Origin: Ensifer adhaerens
Lineage (GTDB): Bacteria; Pseudomonadota; Alphaproteobacteria; Rhizobiales; Rhizobiaceae
DNA: 64,000 nucleotides
Assembly (NCBI RefSeq): GCF_002007205.1
Contig: NZ_LAZS01000012.1
Location: 62,001-126,000, forward strand
Direction of reading: 5' to 3'
Shown here: positions 9,100 through 17,622 of the stretch, one piece after another
Numbering within the stretch: position 1 is the stretch's first letter
Layout of the letters: every line of letters begins with the position of its first letter
The notes under the pieces: model-generated
Told to the model about the DNA's origin: nothing
The model's database searches: none
Seen by the model: only the letters and a program-made list of their open reading frames with translations
Position numbers and translations under genes: made by a program

Positions 9100-9122
9100 T
9101 AGATGCATCTGAGATACATGTT
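9100..9122. promoter_or_regulatory. NsrR operator, site B
   Basis: A second 11-1-11 inverted repeat, TAGATGCATCT-G-AGATACATGTT, with 9 of 11 matches in each arm. It lies 17-39 bp upstream of the haemoglobin-fusion start, where bound NsrR would block transcription. Its centre is 37 bp from that of site A. Confidence 0.8.
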
Positions 9123-9138
9123 TAAGGGCCAATTTGCG

Positions 9139-9804
9139 ATGAGCTCGCAAGCTATAACCGAAACAGACATCCGAACGATCGTTGAACGGTTCTACGTCGA
9201 AGTGCGATCCGACCAGGTCTTGAACGCTGCCTTCGCGGCCATAACGGATTGGGACGACCATCTCGAGCGCATGACGGCATTCTGGGGGTCGATGATGATG
9301 TCGACCGGCCGTTACAAGGGCAATCCGGTGGCAATGCACTTGATCCACCTTGAACGCATCCACCCGGGCATGTTCGAGCGCTGGTTGACACTTTGGAGGA
9401 AGGTCACTTCAGACGCTCTGTCGCCCGAGGTTGCCGCCGAGATCCAGTCACGGGCCGTCAGAATTGCTTCGCGTTTGTCGTCCGCCCTGTTTGGATCGGA
9501 CCACCCGGTCCCGCCGGCCAGACCGCTTGAGCTTGCCTCACGGCCCTATAGGAGCACACCGGTTTTCAATGAAGACACGGTCCCCAAACCGCTCCTGCAG
9601 TTTCACAGGCTGCGGCCGCAGACCTGGGCGAAGCTCACCGTCCTTGAGGGAAGCCTCCACTACCACCTTCATTCTCAGCCGGTGATCGAAGCGGACACCC
9701 ACTCGCCGGTCATCATCCCCCCGGATGTGCCCCACCACCTCCAGATCGTAGGTCCGGTGAAACTTCAATTGCACTTCTACGATCACCAACCTGCCCCCCA
9801 CTGA
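9139..9804 (+). CDS. Group III truncated haemoglobin fused to a DUF1971 (YeaR/TehB-like) domain
   Basis: A 221-residue cytosolic protein made of two parts. Residues about 5-120 are a group III (P-type) truncated globin: B10 tyrosine Y19 in ERFYVEV, the helix HLERMTAFWGSMMM, GRYKGNPVAMH with H67 as probable proximal haem ligand, and FERWLTLWRKV. Residues about 133-218 are a DUF1971 cupin-like domain of the kind in E. coli YeaR and the TehB N-terminus (VFNEDTVPKPLLQFHRL, WAKLTVLEGSLHYH, IIPPDVPHHLQI). The ATG at 9139 is chosen because AAGGG lies ten bases before it and upstream ATGs fall inside the NsrR site. It stands 24 bp before hmp in the same direction. A role in binding or detoxifying NO or nitrite is inferred from regulation and partners. 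Confidence 0.85.
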   Translation: MSSQAITETDIRTIVERFYVEVRSDQVLNAAFAAITDWDDHLERMTAFWGSMMMSTGRYKGNPVAMHLIHLERIHPGMFERWLTLWRKVTSDALSPEVAAEIQSRAVRIASRLSSALFGSDHPVPPARPLELASRPYRSTPVFNEDTVPKPLLQFHRLRPQTWAKLTVLEGSLHYHLHSQPVIEADTHSPVIIPPDVPHHLQIVGPVKLQLHFYDHQPAPH

Positions 9805-9828
9805 TGCACCGCATCGAAAGGAAAGATC

Positions 9829-11043
9829 ATGCCAAAACCACTCTCACCCGAGACCGTTCAGATCGTAAAGGCAAGCATCCCGGCGCTCGCGGCACACGGA
9901 GCGGACATCACGAAGAGCATGTATGCCCACCTGTTCCGTGACGATCATATCCGCGAGCTGTTCAACCATGCCAATCAGGGCGAAGGCGGCTCACAGGTTA
10001 ACGCGCTTGCCGCCGCCATTGTGGCCTACGCGCAAAACATCGATAACCTTGCCGTGCTCGGCCCCGTGGTCGAGCGAATCGCGCACAAGCACATCGGCTA
10101 TCATATTCTGCCCGAGCACTATCCCTTTGTGGCCGCGGCCCTTCTCGCCGCCATCGAGGATGTGCTCGCAAGTGCAGCGACACCTGAGCTCTTGAATGCA
10201 TGGGGCGAGGCTTACTGGTTCCTGGCCGATATTCTCAAGGAGCGCGAAGCCGAGATCCGCGGCGAACTGCTGAAGCGCTCGGGCGGCTGGGATGGCTGGA
10301 GAGACTTCGTCATCGACGCGAAGCTTCGCGAAAGCGATGTCGTCACCTCGTTTGTCTTGAAGCCCAAGGATGGCGGTCGCGTTGCGCGCCACAAGCCCGG
10401 CCAATATCTGACGCTTCGCTTCCAACTGGAGAACGGCCTGGAGATCAAGCGCAACTACTCGATCTCCAGCGGTCCCAGCGATGGTTTCTACCGCATCTCG
10501 GTCAAGCGGGAAGCGCAGGGACAGGGTGGATCGCGATACCTCCACGATCAGGCGAGCGTCGGCATGGTGTTGAGTGCGACCCCGCCGGCCGGCGACTTCT
10601 TTCTGCCTGAAGCGCCACAGGCACCGGTCGTGCTGCTTTCGGGCGGCGTTGGCCTCACGCCGATGGTCAGCATGCTGGAGACGATCGCCGAGGAGCATCC
10701 GAACCTCGAAGCGCATTTCGTCCACGGCGCGCTGAACAGCGGGACGCATGCCATGGATCAGCACGTTCGCCAGCTCGCCGACGCGCATGGCAAGATCAAG
10801 ATCAGCAGCTTCTACAGCGCACCAACAGCCGAGGACGCAGTCGGACTGTCTCACGATTTCGACGGCTTCATCACCGCAGAGTGGCTTCGCAAGAATACAC
10901 CCATTGAAGATGCCGAATTCTATCTCTGTGGACCGAAGCCGTTCCTTCGCGCCCTCGTTCCCGCGCTGGCCAGGGAAGGCGTTTCAAGAGAGCGGGTTCA
11001 CTTCGAGTTCTTTGGCCCGTCCGACGAACTGATTGCCGCCTGA
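9829..11043 (+). CDS. hmp: Flavohaemoglobin, nitric oxide dioxygenase
   Basis: A 404-residue cytosolic enzyme converting NO and O2 to nitrate with NAD(P)H. An N-terminal globin domain (residues 1-140, distal tyrosine Y32, proximal haem histidine H88 in RIAHKHIGYHI) is followed by a ferredoxin-reductase-like FAD domain (KRNYSISSGPS binds FAD) and an NAD(P)H domain (LLSGGVGLTPM, FYLCGPKPF). Length matches E. coli Hmp. A GAAAGGAA ribosome site precedes the ATG. It shares the NsrR-controlled transcript with the truncated-globin fusion and is followed by a strong hairpin. Confidence 0.96.
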   Translation: MPKPLSPETVQIVKASIPALAAHGADITKSMYAHLFRDDHIRELFNHANQGEGGSQVNALAAAIVAYAQNIDNLAVLGPVVERIAHKHIGYHILPEHYPFVAAALLAAIEDVLASAATPELLNAWGEAYWFLADILKEREAEIRGELLKRSGGWDGWRDFVIDAKLRESDVVTSFVLKPKDGGRVARHKPGQYLTLRFQLENGLEIKRNYSISSGPSDGFYRISVKREAQGQGGSRYLHDQASVGMVLSATPPAGDFFLPEAPQAPVVLLSGGVGLTPMVSMLETIAEEHPNLEAHFVHGALNSGTHAMDQHVRQLADAHGKIKISSFYSAPTAEDAVGLSHDFDGFITAEWLRKNTPIEDAEFYLCGPKPFLRALVPALAREGVSRERVHFEFFGPSDELIAA

Positions 11044-11081
11044 GGCGGCGAACAACGAAACGTGGCATCGCCACTCCGATC

Positions 11082-11112
11082 CTGCGGCCGGCGCTTTCGG
11101 TGCCGGCCGCAG
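11082..11112 (+). terminator. Hairpin terminator after hmp
   Basis: CTGCGGCCGGC and GCCGGCCGCAG make a perfect 11-bp GC-rich stem with a 9-base loop, 38 bp after the hmp stop. The run of T that follows is short (CTTTT some 20 bases on), so termination may be partly dependent on other factors. Confidence 0.65.
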
Positions 11113-11535
11113 TACAGTGCCTACACGCTTTTCAGACCAGCGCTCGAATATCAGACGCCACCTCACCTTCCCGGCCGCGCCTGCGACCGGGCAATCTTCA
11201 GATCGACGCGCCTCTCCGACCGGAGCTCGAAGTTGCGGCCCGGCAGATCCCTCGTCCATTCCGGCACAAACCCAATGCCCGCCATCAGGCGATGCAAGCT
11301 TCATGAAGGTGAGCGATCAAATCCGGCGGTCCACGGAGAATGTCGATCCCTGCCCGCAGTTGTATCGGCGCGTTGACGAACTCGGCATTCGCCGCCAAGC
11401 CCACAACAGGAAACGGCAGCCTGTCCACGGCCGACGTTTCGTGAGAAAATGGAGAAAGCTAGAAGGACCCGCTCAACGGGTAAGCTGGGTCGGGCCCAGT
11501 CACGTTTCTGCCTGTCGAATAGGTGGCCGCGGATC
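11113..11535. other. Gap between hmp and nuoH, no supported gene
   Basis: Over 400 bp between the hmp terminator and the chosen nuoH start. Reading the nuoH frame upstream adds 29 residues with no membrane character, so this is leader or promoter sequence. No convincing FNR/FixK box or -35/-10 pair was found by eye. Confidence 0.4.
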
Positions 11536-12522
11536 ATGGAACTTCTCGTCGCCCTTGGCCTTATCGCCATCAAGGTCGCATTGCTGATCGCAATGCTTTT
11601 ACTCTTGCCGTTGCCGCTGACCTGGCTGGAACGCAAGATAGCCGGCCACATGCAGCAGCGCATGGGTCCGATGCGCGTGGGGTGGCACGGCCTGCTGCAG
11701 CCGGTGGCGGATGGTATCAAGCTCCTGACGAAAGAGGATCATATCCCTGCAGAGGCAGATCGCTTCCTTTTCAAGCTGGCGCCAATCCTGGCGCTCGCTC
11801 CGCCCTTTGTGGTGTTTGTCGCGATCCCCTTCGGCGAGACCGTCTCAGTGCTCAATGCAGAGATCACGCTCTACGTTTCCAACCTAAATGTGGCTCTGCT
11901 TTTCGTCTTCGCGGTGATCGGTCTGGAGGTCTATGGCGTCATCTTCGGCGGCTGGGCCGCCAACAGCAAATACGCCGTTCTCGGCAGTCTCAGGACCTGC
12001 GCGCAGATGATCAGCTACGAAATCCCCATGGGCTTCGCAGTCATCGGCGTCGTCATGCTGGCACAGTCGATGAGCCTCGTGGACATCGTGCGCGCCCAGA
12101 GTGATCTCTGGAACATCGTCTATCAGCCGATCGGGTTCTTCGTCTTCTTCGTTGCCGGATTGGCCGAAGCGCAGCGCATTCCCTTCGACCTGGCCGAAGC
12201 GGAAGGGGATCTCGGCGCAGGGTTCCATACCGAGTACAGCGGTATCCGTTTCGCGTTCTTCATGGTCAGCGAATACGTCATCGTGCTCCTGGTATCGGTC
12301 CTCTCCGTCATCCTGTTTTTCGGCGGCTGGAACGGTATTCTCATTCCGCTGCCGCCGCTTCTCTGGTTTGCGCTCAAAGTGGCATTCTTCATTTATGTGT
12401 TTATGTGGTTCCGTTTCACTTTGCCCCGCTATCGTTATGACCAACTGATGGCCATCGGATGGAAAGTCTTGCTTCCTCTGTCAATGGCGAACATAATTAT
12501 CACTGGTATTGCTTTCACTTAG
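11536..12522 (+). CDS. nuoH: NADH:quinone oxidoreductase subunit H
   Basis: A 328-residue inner-membrane subunit of complex I with eight hydrophobic helices, forming part of the quinone chamber at the junction with the peripheral arm. Diagnostic sequences are LTWLERKIAGHMQQRMGPMR, VGWHGLLQPVADGIKLL, the loop AEAEGDLGAGFHTEYSGIRF and FLWFR-like FMWFRFTLPRYRYDQLM. The ATG at 11536 is preferred, with AGGTGG nine bases before it. Unlike most nuo genes here it is on the plus strand, 132 bp before nuoI and convergent with the nuoJ-G block. It must be expressed from its own promoter for a working complex. Confidence 0.95.
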   Translation: MELLVALGLIAIKVALLIAMLLLLPLPLTWLERKIAGHMQQRMGPMRVGWHGLLQPVADGIKLLTKEDHIPAEADRFLFKLAPILALAPPFVVFVAIPFGETVSVLNAEITLYVSNLNVALLFVFAVIGLEVYGVIFGGWAANSKYAVLGSLRTCAQMISYEIPMGFAVIGVVMLAQSMSLVDIVRAQSDLWNIVYQPIGFFVFFVAGLAEAQRIPFDLAEAEGDLGAGFHTEYSGIRFAFFMVSEYVIVLLVSVLSVILFFGGWNGILIPLPPLLWFALKVAFFIYVFMWFRFTLPRYRYDQLMAIGWKVLLPLSMANIIITGIAFT

Positions 12523-12654
12523 GAGCCAGGGCGGCTTCTCCACGCGCCTTCTAGGTTCGGTGTCGATCTGACGAAGATGCGTGCAGCAATCGAAGGGACT
12601 ACAGCGACCCTCCCGCGTCGGAATAGACGCACGCCGCTGTAGAACGGCGCGACG

Positions 12655-13221
12655 ATGTCACGCGTAGTCGACAGAGCTGGAACATGGATCGGCTGGGCGC
12701 TTTTTGCGGATCTGGCGAGCGCCTTTACGCTGACCTTTGGCTATATGTTCTCCAAGCCGGTGACCATGCAGTATCCGGACAAGGAGAAGTGGCTCCCCTA
12801 TTCGCGCTATCGCGGCCATCACTTCCTCAAACGCGACGAAGAGGGCGAGATCAAGTGTGTCGCGTGCGAGCTTTGCGCTCGCATCTGCCCCTGCGACTGC
12901 ATCGAGGTCGTTCCCTACGAGGACGAAAACGGCAACCGACACCCGGCAAAATTCGAGATCGACACGGCCAGGTGCCTTTTCTGCGGCCTGTGTGAGGACG
13001 CCTGCCCTGCGGACGCCATCGCACTTGGCCAGCAGTATGAATTCTCGAGTTTTTCGTCACGTGATCTGGTGATCGGGCGCGACGATCTGCTCGACAAACC
13101 TGGAAAGGCAATGACCGGCGGTGGTGTCGTCGCCGCACGCCTGAATACCGATGAGGACGTGCTGGTCGAAACGAGCGAACCGCATGGATACAACTGGTGG
13201 CGCAATATCCGGCGAACGTGA
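12655..13221 (+). CDS. nuoI: NADH:quinone oxidoreductase subunit I
   Basis: A 188-residue peripheral-arm subunit carrying two [4Fe-4S] clusters (N6a and N6b) that pass electrons towards NuoB. Two ferredoxin motifs are visible, CVACELCARICPCDC and CLFCGLCEDACPADA. The N-terminal hydrophobic stretch binds the membrane surface. The opening YPDKEKWLPYSRYRGHH is usual for NuoI. The C-terminal tail beyond the second motif is about 60 residues. It follows nuoH and precedes a CBS-domain gene on the same strand. Confidence 0.94.
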   Translation: MSRVVDRAGTWIGWALFADLASAFTLTFGYMFSKPVTMQYPDKEKWLPYSRYRGHHFLKRDEEGEIKCVACELCARICPCDCIEVVPYEDENGNRHPAKFEIDTARCLFCGLCEDACPADAIALGQQYEFSSFSSRDLVIGRDDLLDKPGKAMTGGGVVAARLNTDEDVLVETSEPHGYNWWRNIRRT

Positions 13222-13258
13222 GGAGCAGCAAACCGGAGCGCGCAGATAGGAGGCTCAA

Positions 13259-13699
13259 ATGCTTGTCGGTGAAATCGTGAAGGATAAGGGTGCTGGGGTG
13301 ATCGCAGTCGCTCCCGACCAGACGATGGTGGAGATCCTGCGGCTCTTTCGTGACAACAATATCGGCTTCGTGGTCGTCAGCCACGCGCCCGGAAGGTATC
13401 TGGGCTCGCTATCGGAGCGGGATTGCTGCAACGCGCTTGCGGAATACGGGCCTGAGGCAGCGCTGATGCCGGTCGCCGACATCATGAACCGCAACGTGGC
13501 GATTTGCGCAGCTGTCGATGGGCTGCCCCTGGTGATGTCGATCATGACCCAGAGACGGACACGTCATGTGCTGGTCATTGAGGAGGAGGCCATTGTCGGC
13601 GTCGTCAGCATCGGCGACGTGGTCAAGCACCGGCTCGACGAGGCGCAGCGCACGGAGCGGCACCTGCACGAATACATTGCCGGGGCAGGCTACCACTGA
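13259..13699 (+). CDS. CBS-domain-pair protein
   Basis: A 146-residue cytosolic protein consisting of two CBS modules (residues about 8-65 and 75-135), a pair that usually binds adenine nucleotides. Signs are VAPDQTMVEILRLFRDNNIG with GSLSERDCC, then DIMNRNVAICA with RTRHVLVIEEEAIVGVVSIG. AGGAGG five bases before the ATG makes it well translated. It is wedged between nuoI and the convergent nuoG, 37 bp after nuoI, so it is probably co-transcribed with nuoHI. A regulatory role for the respiratory chain is only a guess. Confidence 0.85.
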   Translation: MLVGEIVKDKGAGVIAVAPDQTMVEILRLFRDNNIGFVVVSHAPGRYLGSLSERDCCNALAEYGPEAALMPVADIMNRNVAICAAVDGLPLVMSIMTQRRTRHVLVIEEEAIVGVVSIGDVVKHRLDEAQRTERHLHEYIAGAGYH

Positions 13700-13759
13700 G
13701 AGTGGCTTCGCGCCCACTGGTGAGGACACGGGCCTTGCAGGCGCCTCTGGCGCAAATCC

Positions 13760-16324
13760 TCATGCTCCACGCCAGACCCGGTTCGTGCCCTCGATTGCGT
13801 GCGCTGTTTCTGCCTTGTGAACCTCGACCGGACACGGGTATTCACCTCGCATCATCAAGCTGTTGAGGCGAAGAGACCGATAGTTTTCGGGAACAAAGAC
13901 GAGACCCTTGGGAAACGGCTTTTCGACCTTGAGCTGCGCCGACAGCGCGCCGCGGGTTGATTGAACGACCACCTGTTCGCCGTCCGAAAGGCCAAGCTGG
14001 GCCGCATCCTCAGCGCTCATCGCCACATAGGGATCGTTGGCGACCGTGTTCAGGATCTCCGAACGCTCCGTAAAATAGCCATTGTGGAACAGACAGTTGC
14101 CGGTGACGAGCATGAGCCCGTCGTGCGTCTTTGAAACGGTCGGCGGTGCATGGAAGGCGCCCGCCGGTGGCGTCGGGCCTTCTTTCGTGAAGGCACCGTC
14201 GGCACCAAGTCCGGCCCAGGTGAGCGCCTGATAGGCCGGTATCAGCCGGGCGATCTCATCGAAAAGCTCGACGTGCGTCGAAGGCTGCAATACTTGGCCG
14301 CGCTGTGCCGCGACAAAATCGAAGATAGCGAGATTGTCCCGCGCCTCGAAGACAGGTTCCCGGAACTTGCGGACCTGCTGGATGCGGCCCTCGTTGTTGG
14401 TAAAGCTGCCGGGCTCTTCACCGTAGCCCGCCGCTGGCAAGACGACCTCGGCCAGTGCGGCCGTCTCGGTAAGGAAACTGTCCTGCACGATCAACAGACC
14501 TGCGGCGCCAAGGGCCCGCGCCATGAACTCCCTGTCCGGATAGGCGATCAGGGGGTCGGTTCCGACAAGGTAGAGCGCGCCCATTTGCCCAGCCACGCAG
14601 AGATCCAGCATCCCGTCGAGATCAGCACCCGGCTCATGGGGGATATTGGCGCCCCAGTTCCGGGTAAGAGCGCCGCGCGCATTATCGTCGGCGACCGCCT
14701 GCAACCCTGGCAACGCGCCCGCCAAGGCACCCATTTCCCAGGCGCCCATCTGGTTGGCGCGGTCGAAGAGCATCTGCAATGCTGGGGTCTTGCCGAGGAG
14801 GCGAAGCAGTTGCAGCAGGTTGTTGAGCTGGTGCAATGCCGCCCGCGCTTCGGACGATCTCAGGAGATCGACACTGACAAGCACGGTCACAGTGCCTCCA
14901 TCGTAGAGAGCTGCGGCCAGACGATCCGGTCCGTCGCTGCCATTGCGAGCCACCAGGCCTCCGATCTCGGCAAGAGCGTCATCCGACAGTTTCTCGCCGG
15001 CGGCCGCCACAAGCCTGGCAACCACGGCCGCAAGGCTCGCGGCCTCTCCGCCGGGCGGTACACGGACCACAGCCATAGCGTCGGCGTCGAGACGGGACGG
15101 TCGCGTCGCGAGCATGAGCAATTGGGTGCCGCGCCGCCGAGCGGCATCCCTGAGAAGATATTCGGTGACCGGGTTTTCCTCGGTCACGTTGCCACCGATG
15201 ACAAGCACGCGATCGGCCCCGATCACCTCCTTCAAAGGTGCACGACTGTAGCTCGCCATGAGCGGGGCAAGCGCGTCGAAGGGTGTGGACCAGCGCGACG
15301 AGCAGTCGATGTTGTTGGTCCGAAAGACCGTGCGCATGAGTTTCTGGAACTGATAGAGCACCTCGTTGGGCAGGCGCGACGAGACAACTCCGCCAGCAAC
15401 CTTGCTTTCGACCGCCGCTAGCCGCCGGCGCAGATAGTCTCCGACTTCGTCCCAGGAAACCGCAACCAGGGCGCCATCGCGGCGGATCATCGGTCGCTTG
15501 ATCCGGTCGTGCCCTTCGATGAAGTCGAGACCGAAGCGGCCGCGCGCGCAGAGCGTCTCGCGGTTGACGCCGTGTTCCTCCTTGGACCGGACACGCATGA
15601 ATTCGCCCTTGCGCGCGCCGACGGTCAACTGACATCCCGTACCGCAATGCGGGCAGACCGTGTCGGTCTCGGCGAGATCCCAGGGTCTCGCCTTGTAGCG
15701 ATAGGGGAAGCTCATCAGCGCGCCGACCGGGCAGACTTCGATGCAGTTGCCGCACTGGTCGCAACTGGCAAGACTGCCCTCGAAGCCGGTGACGGCCGTG
15801 TCCATGCCTTTCTCGACGGTGCCAAGGGCGACCGCGCCGACGACTTCCTCGCACATGCGCACGCAGCGCTGGCACTGAATACAGCGGTTGACGTTCATGA
15901 TGACGACGGGGCTGAGGCGAATGTCGCGGGAATGGAAAACCCGCTTGGGATCGTGAAAGCGGCTTCTCCCCGGACCATAGGCCATCACCATGTCCTGGAG
16001 TTCACACTCGCCGCCCTTGTCGCAGATTGGGCAATCGAGCGGGTGGTTGGCAAGCAGCATGTCCAGCATGGACGAACGTGTTTCATCAATCAGCGACGTG
16101 TTGGTCCGCACCACCATGCCCTCAGTGACCGCAGTGGCGCAGGACGGCTGCAACCGCCGCAGCCCCTCGATTTCGACAAGACACATGCGGCAGGAGGCAA
16201 GCGGCGGCAGGCGCTTCAGGTAGCAGAAAGTCGGAACATCAATCCCCAATCGCTGCGCCGCCTGCAACACAGTCGAGCCTGCCTCGACCTCCAGAATTTG
16301 CCCATTGATCGTAACGCTCACCAT
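13760..16324 (-). CDS. nuoG: NADH:quinone oxidoreductase subunit G, long form with N7 cluster
   Basis: An 854-residue peripheral-arm subunit. Clusters in order: [2Fe-2S] N1b (C34, C45, C48, C62), N5 (H94, C98, C101, C107), two ferredoxin-type sets (C148-C158 and C188-C198), then the extra N7 set C224, C227, C231 and C259 (VCPHCGTGCQ) of the formate-dehydrogenase-like domain. The rest is a molybdopterin-oxidoreductase-like fold without a cofactor. Mitochondrial-type alphaproteobacterial NuoG is near 690 residues and usually lacks N7, so this copy belongs to a different lineage. It is the last gene of the minus-strand block. Confidence 0.95.
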   Translation of the reverse strand: MVSVTINGQILEVEAGSTVLQAAQRLGIDVPTFCYLKRLPPLASCRMCLVEIEGLRRLQPSCATAVTEGMVVRTNTSLIDETRSSMLDMLLANHPLDCPICDKGGECELQDMVMAYGPGRSRFHDPKRVFHSRDIRLSPVVIMNVNRCIQCQRCVRMCEEVVGAVALGTVEKGMDTAVTGFEGSLASCDQCGNCIEVCPVGALMSFPYRYKARPWDLAETDTVCPHCGTGCQLTVGARKGEFMRVRSKEEHGVNRETLCARGRFGLDFIEGHDRIKRPMIRRDGALVAVSWDEVGDYLRRRLAAVESKVAGGVVSSRLPNEVLYQFQKLMRTVFRTNNIDCSSRWSTPFDALAPLMASYSRAPLKEVIGADRVLVIGGNVTEENPVTEYLLRDAARRRGTQLLMLATRPSRLDADAMAVVRVPPGGEAASLAAVVARLVAAAGEKLSDDALAEIGGLVARNGSDGPDRLAAALYDGGTVTVLVSVDLLRSSEARAALHQLNNLLQLLRLLGKTPALQMLFDRANQMGAWEMGALAGALPGLQAVADDNARGALTRNWGANIPHEPGADLDGMLDLCVAGQMGALYLVGTDPLIAYPDREFMARALGAAGLLIVQDSFLTETAALAEVVLPAAGYGEEPGSFTNNEGRIQQVRKFREPVFEARDNLAIFDFVAAQRGQVLQPSTHVELFDEIARLIPAYQALTWAGLGADGAFTKEGPTPPAGAFHAPPTVSKTHDGLMLVTGNCLFHNGYFTERSEILNTVANDPYVAMSAEDAAQLGLSDGEQVVVQSTRGALSAQLKVEKPFPKGLVFVPENYRSLRLNSLMMRGEYPCPVEVHKAETAHAIEGTNRVWRGA

Positions 16325-16352
16325 GACCTACTCGCCCGCGCCTGGATGCTCC

Positions 16353-17618
16353 CTAGTGGAACGGACACCTCCGCTCCTCGATATGGGCGACGAACTCCTC
16401 GCGGAAATGCGCCAGCGAAGCGCGCAGTCCCATCGCCGCGCCGTCGCCCAAAGCACAAAACGTGTTGCCGAAAATGCCCTTGCAGAGCATGTCCAGCTGC
16501 TCCATGTCGCCGGGCGCGCCCTCACCCGCCTCGATCCTGCGCAGCACCTTCACCACCCAGTTCAACCCCTCGCGGCAAGGCGTGCACTTGCCACAGGACT
16601 CGTGGTGAAAGAACTCGATGATGCGGGTGGCGACCTTGACCATGCAGGTCGTGTCGTCGACGACGATCACCCCGGCCGAGCCCAGCATCGTGCCGGCAGC
16701 AGCAAGTGAGTCAAAGTCCATCCCGACGTCCAGGCCCGGCTCAGGGATCACCGGCGCGGAAACACCACCTGGGATTACCGCCTTGATCTTGCGACCGGCC
16801 GGCGGCCCGCCGGCATGGTCCTCGACGAGTTCGCGAAGTGGGATCCCCATTGGAAGCTCGTAGAGCCCTGGTTTGCGCACCTGCCCGCTGACGCAATAGA
16901 GCTTCGGGCCGGGACTCTTTTCAGGTCCGATACCGCGAAACCAATCGGCGCCTCGCGCCACGATCTGCGGGACGCAGACCAGCGTCTCGACATTGTTGAT
17001 GACGGTCGGGCTGGCATAGAGCCCCGCAACTGCGGGGAAAGGCGGTTTCAGGCGCGGCTGCGCCCTCTTGCCCTCGAGCGAGTCGAGCATCGCGGTCTCC
17101 TCGCCACAGATATAGGCACCTGCGCCGCAGTGGACGTGCACGACGAAATTGAAATCAGAGCCCAGTATGCGCGTTCCCAGATACCCTTTGGCCTTGGCCT
17201 CGGCGATCGCCTGCTCCAGCCGTCGGATCGCAAGCACGTACTCTCCGCGAATGTAGACATAGGCGACCTCGGCCCCGATTGCATAGGCACTGATCGCCAT
17301 GCCTTCGATCAGTTGGTGCGGGTCACGCTCCATGACGATACGGTCCTTGAAGGTGCCAGGCTCTCCTTCGTCGGCGTTGCAGCAGAGATACTTCGTCTTG
17401 CCGGCCAGTTTCGGCACGAAACTCCACTTCATGCCGGTCGGAAACCCGGCCCCGCCGCGGCCGCGCAGATTCGACCGCTTGACGAGGTCGACGATCTCGT
17501 CGGGCGTGAATTCCTTGAGGGCTTTGGCAAGCCCTCGGTAGCCGCCGCCAGCCTCATAGGTGGAGAGGAGATGCCCATCCGGCACGTACACGTTCTTCAG
17601 AAGTACCGGTTCGTACAT
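16353..17618 (-). CDS. nuoF: NADH:quinone oxidoreductase subunit F
   Basis: A 421-residue subunit that binds NADH, FMN and the [4Fe-4S] cluster N3. NADH/FMN glycine-rich motifs GRGGAGFPTGMKW and AYICGEETAMLDSLEG are present, and the N3 motif is SCGKCTPCREG with a later cysteine in FGNTFCALGDGA. Length is normal. It starts 5 bp after nuoE, so NADH (not only F420 or ferredoxin) is the expected donor. Confidence 0.96.
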   Translation of the reverse strand: MYEPVLLKNVYVPDGHLLSTYEAGGGYRGLAKALKEFTPDEIVDLVKRSNLRGRGGAGFPTGMKWSFVPKLAGKTKYLCCNADEGEPGTFKDRIVMERDPHQLIEGMAISAYAIGAEVAYVYIRGEYVLAIRRLEQAIAEAKAKGYLGTRILGSDFNFVVHVHCGAGAYICGEETAMLDSLEGKRAQPRLKPPFPAVAGLYASPTVINNVETLVCVPQIVARGADWFRGIGPEKSPGPKLYCVSGQVRKPGLYELPMGIPLRELVEDHAGGPPAGRKIKAVIPGGVSAPVIPEPGLDVGMDFDSLAAAGTMLGSAGVIVVDDTTCMVKVATRIIEFFHHESCGKCTPCREGLNWVVKVLRRIEAGEGAPGDMEQLDMLCKGIFGNTFCALGDGAAMGLRASLAHFREEFVAHIEERRCPFH

Positions 17619-17622
17619 GGCG

